A stretch of DNA of 6,771 nucleotides from Bdellovibrionales bacterium. Lineage in GTDB: Bacteria; Bdellovibrionota; Bdellovibrionia; Bdellovibrionales; UBA1609. The stretch is from positions 1 through 6,771 of the forward strand of contig JAGRAB010000150.1 in NCBI GenBank assembly GCA_020435085.1, given 5' to 3'. The translations under genes were made by a program, and so were the position numbers. Positions 6,663-6,771 of this stretch are shown here, piece after piece. Each line of letters begins with the position of its first letter. The stretch's first letter is position 1. The notes below the pieces were generated by a model. The model worked only from the letters and a program-made list of their open reading frames with translations. It searched no databases and was not told the DNA's origin.

Positions 6663-6691
6663 TGTCAATCAGCTGTCAAAAGAAATGACAG
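6663..6691. promoter_or_regulatory. TGTCAA direct repeats one helical turn apart, plus inverted TGACAG
   Basis: TGTCAA occurs at 6663-6668 and 6674-6679, an 11-base period. On the minus strand both copies read TTGACA, the perfect -35 hexamer. CTGTCA (6673-6678) also pairs with TGACAG (6686-6691) as a 6-bp inverted repeat. No convincing -10 lies at the right distance from either copy. The region may hold a promoter or regulator sites for the lipoprotein gene. No gene is supported in 6536-6771. Confidence 0.3.
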
Positions 6692-6708
6692 GGGAATTTT
6701 CTAGAGGT

Positions 6709-6771
6709 TGTAATATCGATTGGAGGGCTAGCCCCTATTACTTGGAAACTGGTCCACTTTCGTGTTGATAA
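6709..6771. mobile_element. Possible terminal end of an IS21-family insertion sequence, cut by window edge
   Basis: From TGTAATATCGAT (6709) the sequence runs through a GGGCTAGCCC palindrome (6727-6736 region) to CTGGTCCACTTTCGTG and TGATAA at the edge. A 5' TGT start, a G/C-rich block and a TGGTCCA-TTT-CGTGTTG stretch are features I recall from ends of IS21-type elements, which carry repeated transposase binding sites. No transposase gene (istA/istB) is in the window, so the element would extend to the right. Alternatively it is a solo end or an unrelated intergenic sequence. Confidence 0.35.

Noticed and set aside
6508..6768. An 86-codon plus-strand frame ending at the right edge
   Set aside because: Its first part is antisense to the lipoprotein signal region, and the last part crosses the suspected insertion-sequence end; no ribosome site or family resemblance is seen.

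Overview
The window comes from an AT-rich bacterial chromosome (GC judged by eye to be below 45%, not counted). The gene types suggest a predatory or free-living delta-type proteobacterium of the Bdellovibrionota (Bacteriovorax-like). This rests on overall impression: a membrane pyrophosphatase of the divergent type, abundant small exported proteins, a large lipoprotein of no familiar family and many single genes with their own signals. No rRNA or marker gene is present, so the placement is tentative.

Layout, left to right. Positions 1-2008 (minus) hold most of a membrane-bound, ion-translocating pyrophosphatase (hppA) whose C-terminal end lies beyond the left edge. A 264-bp divergent intergenic region (2009-2272) separates it from a plus-strand DEAD-box RNA helicase of RhlE type (2273-3535) with a DEGD variant of motif II and a basic, Ser/Arg/Lys-rich repeated tail. 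The helicase converges on a minus-strand single-domain response-regulator receiver protein (3573-4022), and a hairpin at 3547-3573 lies between the two. Next come two tandem minus-strand paralogues (4085-4393 and 4470-4781). Each encodes a small exported protein of about 100 residues with two cysteines at identical positions (63 and 101). A 12-bp perfect hairpin (4871-4898) ends the transcript of a large minus-strand lipoprotein gene (4907-6535), whose lipobox fixes the start downstream of the longest possible frame. The last 236 bases have no convincing gene. They hold a perfect palindrome at 6624-6644, two TGTCAA repeats one helical turn apart, and from about 6709 a stretch that resembles the end of an IS21-family insertion sequence.

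How the genes relate. Apart from the possible two-gene unit of the small exported paralogues, each gene appears to have its own signals, and no shared pathway is evident. The pyrophosphatase and helicase are housekeeping or energy functions. The right-hand half (paralogues plus lipoprotein) encodes envelope or secreted proteins of unknown function and is the part most worth following up. I found no CRISPR array, tRNA, rRNA or complete mobile element.
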